Assembly (NCBI RefSeq): GCF_026241895.1
Contig: NZ_JAPJIV010000029.1
Span: 1-64,000 of the forward strand
DNA from: Pseudomonas sp. RIT-562
GTDB taxonomy: Bacteria; Pseudomonadota; Gammaproteobacteria; Pseudomonadales; Pseudomonadaceae
Length of the DNA: 64,000 bases
Direction: 5' to 3'
The notes below the pieces were generated by a model, which saw nothing but the letters and a program-made list of their open reading frames with translations, did not search any database and was not told where the DNA came from. Within the stretch, counting starts at the first letter, position 1. Every line of letters begins with the position of its first letter. Of this stretch, positions 63,301 through 64,000 are shown one piece after another. The translations under genes and the position numbers were made by a program.

Positions 63301-63434
63301 GTGAACGAGGGGTCTTCCTCGCGGCCCAGGTTCATGTACGAGAACACGCCCATCAGCAGCGCGACGAACATCAGGTACCAGACAAACGACTGATGCTTGA
63401 GGGCCCATTCGGATAAATTGAAACTCCCTTTCAT
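60381..63434 (-). CDS. RND-family efflux transporter (TriC-like)
   Basis: A 1017-residue inner-membrane proton-driven pump of the AcrB/HAE-1 type. Two halves of six helices each carry large periplasmic loops. Family motifs include GREEDPSFTIKTMVIQTNWP near the N-terminus, the proton-relay aspartates in LGLLVDDAMITVEMM, and PIGLNASSAGEY. The GREEDP start and length (about 1015) resemble TriC of the P. aeruginosa TriABC triclosan pump, but the substrate cannot be fixed. It overlaps the upstream adaptor gene by 4 bp. No outer-membrane channel gene is in the window. Confidence 0.88.
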   Translation of the reverse strand: MKGSFNLSEWALKHQSFVWYLMFVALLMGVFSYMNLGREEDPSFTIKTMVIQTNWPGATQEETLKQVTDRIEKKLEELDSLDYVKSYTRPGESTVFVYLRDTTSAKDIPEIWYQVRKKINDIRGDFPRGIQGPGFNDEFGDVFGSVYAFTADGLSLRQLRDYVEQVRAQIRDVPGLGKVEMVGEQDEVLYLNFSTRKLAALGIDQSQVVQSLQSQNAVTPAGVIEAGPERISVRTSGQFASEKDLADVNLKLNDRFYRLADVAEISRGYVDPATPEFRFNGQTAIGLAIAMKKGGNIQEFGKALHQRMEELTADLPVGVGVHSVSDQAEVVEKAVGGFTSALFEAVVIVLIVSFISLGVRAGLVVACSIPLVLAMVFVFMEYSGITMQRISLGALIIALGLLVDDAMITVEMMVTRLEMGETKEQAATFAYTSTAFPMLTGTLVTVAGFVPIGLNASSAGEYTFTLFAVIAVAMLVSWVVAVLFAPVIGVHILSANVKPHNAEPGRIGRAFNGGMLWAMRNRWWAIGITIALFVASVFSMQFVQNQFFPSSDRPEILVDLNLPQNASIAETRKAVNKLEETLKGDPDIVRWSTYIGEGAIRFYLPLDQQLQNPYYAQLVIVSKGLESREALSQRLRERLRKDFVGIGSYVQALEMGPPVGRPIQYRVSGKDIDQVRKHAIALATELDKNSHIGEIIYDWNEPGKVLRIDIAQDKARQLGLSSEDVANLMNSIVVGAPVTQVDDDIYLINVVGRAVDAERGTPETLQNLQIVTPSGTSIPLLSFATVQYELEQPLVWRRDRKPTITIKAAVRDEIQPTDLVKQLKPAIEQFASTLPVGYKVATGGTVEESGKAQGPIAKVVPLMLFLMATFLMIQLHSVQKLFLVASVAPLGLIGVVLALIPTGTPMGFVAILGILALIGIIIRNSVILVTQIEAFEKDGYSPWDSVVQATEHRRRPILLTAAAASLGMIPIAREVFWGPMAYAMIGGIIIATLLTLLFLPALYVAWYKIREPKPEAQ

Positions 63435-64000
63435 TGTGGGCTTTCCTCGTCGATTTTCACTTTTTGCCCAGGTTTCAGGCTATTCACGCCGGCACTGACC
63501 ACGCGTTCGCCAGACTTCACGCCATCGGCCAGCACCACGCTGCTGTCAGTGCGGCTGATGAGATGAACTTCTCGCGGGGAAACGGTTTGGGTTTGTTCAT
63601 CGATCACCCAGATCTGCGACTTGCCATCGACCTCATGCAACACACTGACCGGCAATTCGATACGCGGTTTGATCGCCGAGCTGATGGTCACACTGATGGC
63701 CGTGCCCAGGCGAAAGCCCGGTGGCGAGTCGGTCAGGGTCAGGCGCGCGCGTCGGGTGCGAGTGGCGCTCTGTGCCTGGGGCTCGATTTCGCGAACGATG
63801 GCGGTGGTGGTGACTCTCGGGTCCAGCTGCGCGGCGACCTGAAACACCGCGTCCTTGGGCAGCTGCTCGACCAAGGTGTCCGGCAGATCGATCACCGCTT
63901 CCTTGATGTCCGGCTGCGCCAGGGTCACCACTTGCTGACCGGCTGTGACGACCTGGCCGGCTTCAGCATTCCACGCGGTGACGATGGCCTTGTGGTCGGT
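63431..64000 (-). CDS. RND periplasmic adaptor subunit (partial)
   Basis: The last 189 residues of a membrane-fusion protein, open to the window edge. The visible part has the lipoyl/barrel region (VTAWNAEAGQVVTAGQQVV), the beta-barrel strand LTDSPPGFRLGTAISVTIS, and the membrane-proximal domain ending SAGVNSLKPGQKVKIDEE. It links the pump to an outer-membrane channel. In TriABC-type operons two adaptors precede the pump; whether a second lies upstream is outside the window. Confidence 0.9.
   Translation of the reverse strand, partial: TDHKAIVTAWNAEAGQVVTAGQQVVTLAQPDIKEAVIDLPDTLVEQLPKDAVFQVAAQLDPRVTTTAIVREIEPQAQSATRTRRARLTLTDSPPGFRLGTAISVTISSAIKPRIELPVSVLHEVDGKSQIWVIDEQTQTVSPREVHLISRTDSSVVLADGVKSGERVVSAGVNSLKPGQKVKIDEESPQ

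Overview
The window is chromosomal DNA of a Pseudomonas, most likely of the P. fluorescens group. The evidence is the GC-rich coding style, the many extragenic palindromes (REP/REPIN repeats of the GTAGGAG/GTGGGAG type), and long stretches of gene order that I recall from P. putida and P. aeruginosa. One such stretch is nudE-cysQ with yrfG, kbp and fdhD; another is pckA-hslO-hslR-rimABK-envZ-ompR-tex-gshA. I see no rRNA, tRNA, CRISPR array, prophage or complete insertion sequence. Gene density is high, and most intergenic space is promoters, terminators or REP repeats.

Layout. 1-4.6 kb: a small broken ORF, an OprD-family porin whose leader carries a complete promoter and terminator, a TonB-dependent siderophore receptor behind a Fur-like box, and a small conserved-looking protein. 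4.8-10.0 kb: the agmatine-to-putrescine pair aguB-aguA preceded by twin palindromic operators, and a three-domain kinase/aminotransferase-fold fusion. 10.2-16.6 kb: a DctB/MifS-like kinase with a sigma-54 response regulator, a thioesterase, the nudE-cysQ operon, yrfG and kbp (LysM/BON). 16.7-21.7 kb: a LysR regulator, fdhD, a YdeP-type molybdopterin oxidoreductase and a glycine-zipper protein. 21.8-27.0 kb: an acyl-CoA thioesterase, a 3-hydroxyacyl-CoA dehydrogenase, a RecQ-type helicase, and a subtilisin-like lipoprotein lying directly against the last 43 codons of a lost EamA/DMT transporter. 27.0-39.7 kb: core housekeeping genes (pckA, hslO, hslR, rimA-rimB-rimK, envZ/ompR, tex, a hotdog thioesterase, gshA).

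39.9-59.5 kb is largely a sulfur-scavenging region. It holds tauABCD for taurine, a serine acetyltransferase, D-cysteine desulfhydrase, the cystine importer tcyJLN, two SfnB/DszC-like flavoprotein oxidoreductases, a DszA/SsuD-like FMN monooxygenase and a MetQNI-type importer. Together these genes would import cystine and organosulfur compounds, release sulfite or sulfide, and feed cysteine synthesis; gshA, just upstream, uses cysteine for glutathione. An aldo/keto reductase and a BetT choline transporter with a BetI-like operator lie inside this region. So does an orphan 248-residue protein with an internal domain duplication. 59.6-64.0 kb: a SAM-dependent methyltransferase and the end of an RND efflux operon (TriC-like pump, and an adaptor cut by the window edge).

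The items most worth following up are the orphan duplicated-domain protein, the protease that sits where a transporter gene used to be, the unassigned two-oxidoreductase/monooxygenase sulfur operon, and the porin leader terminator. All functional assignments come from reading translated sequence; no database search was run.
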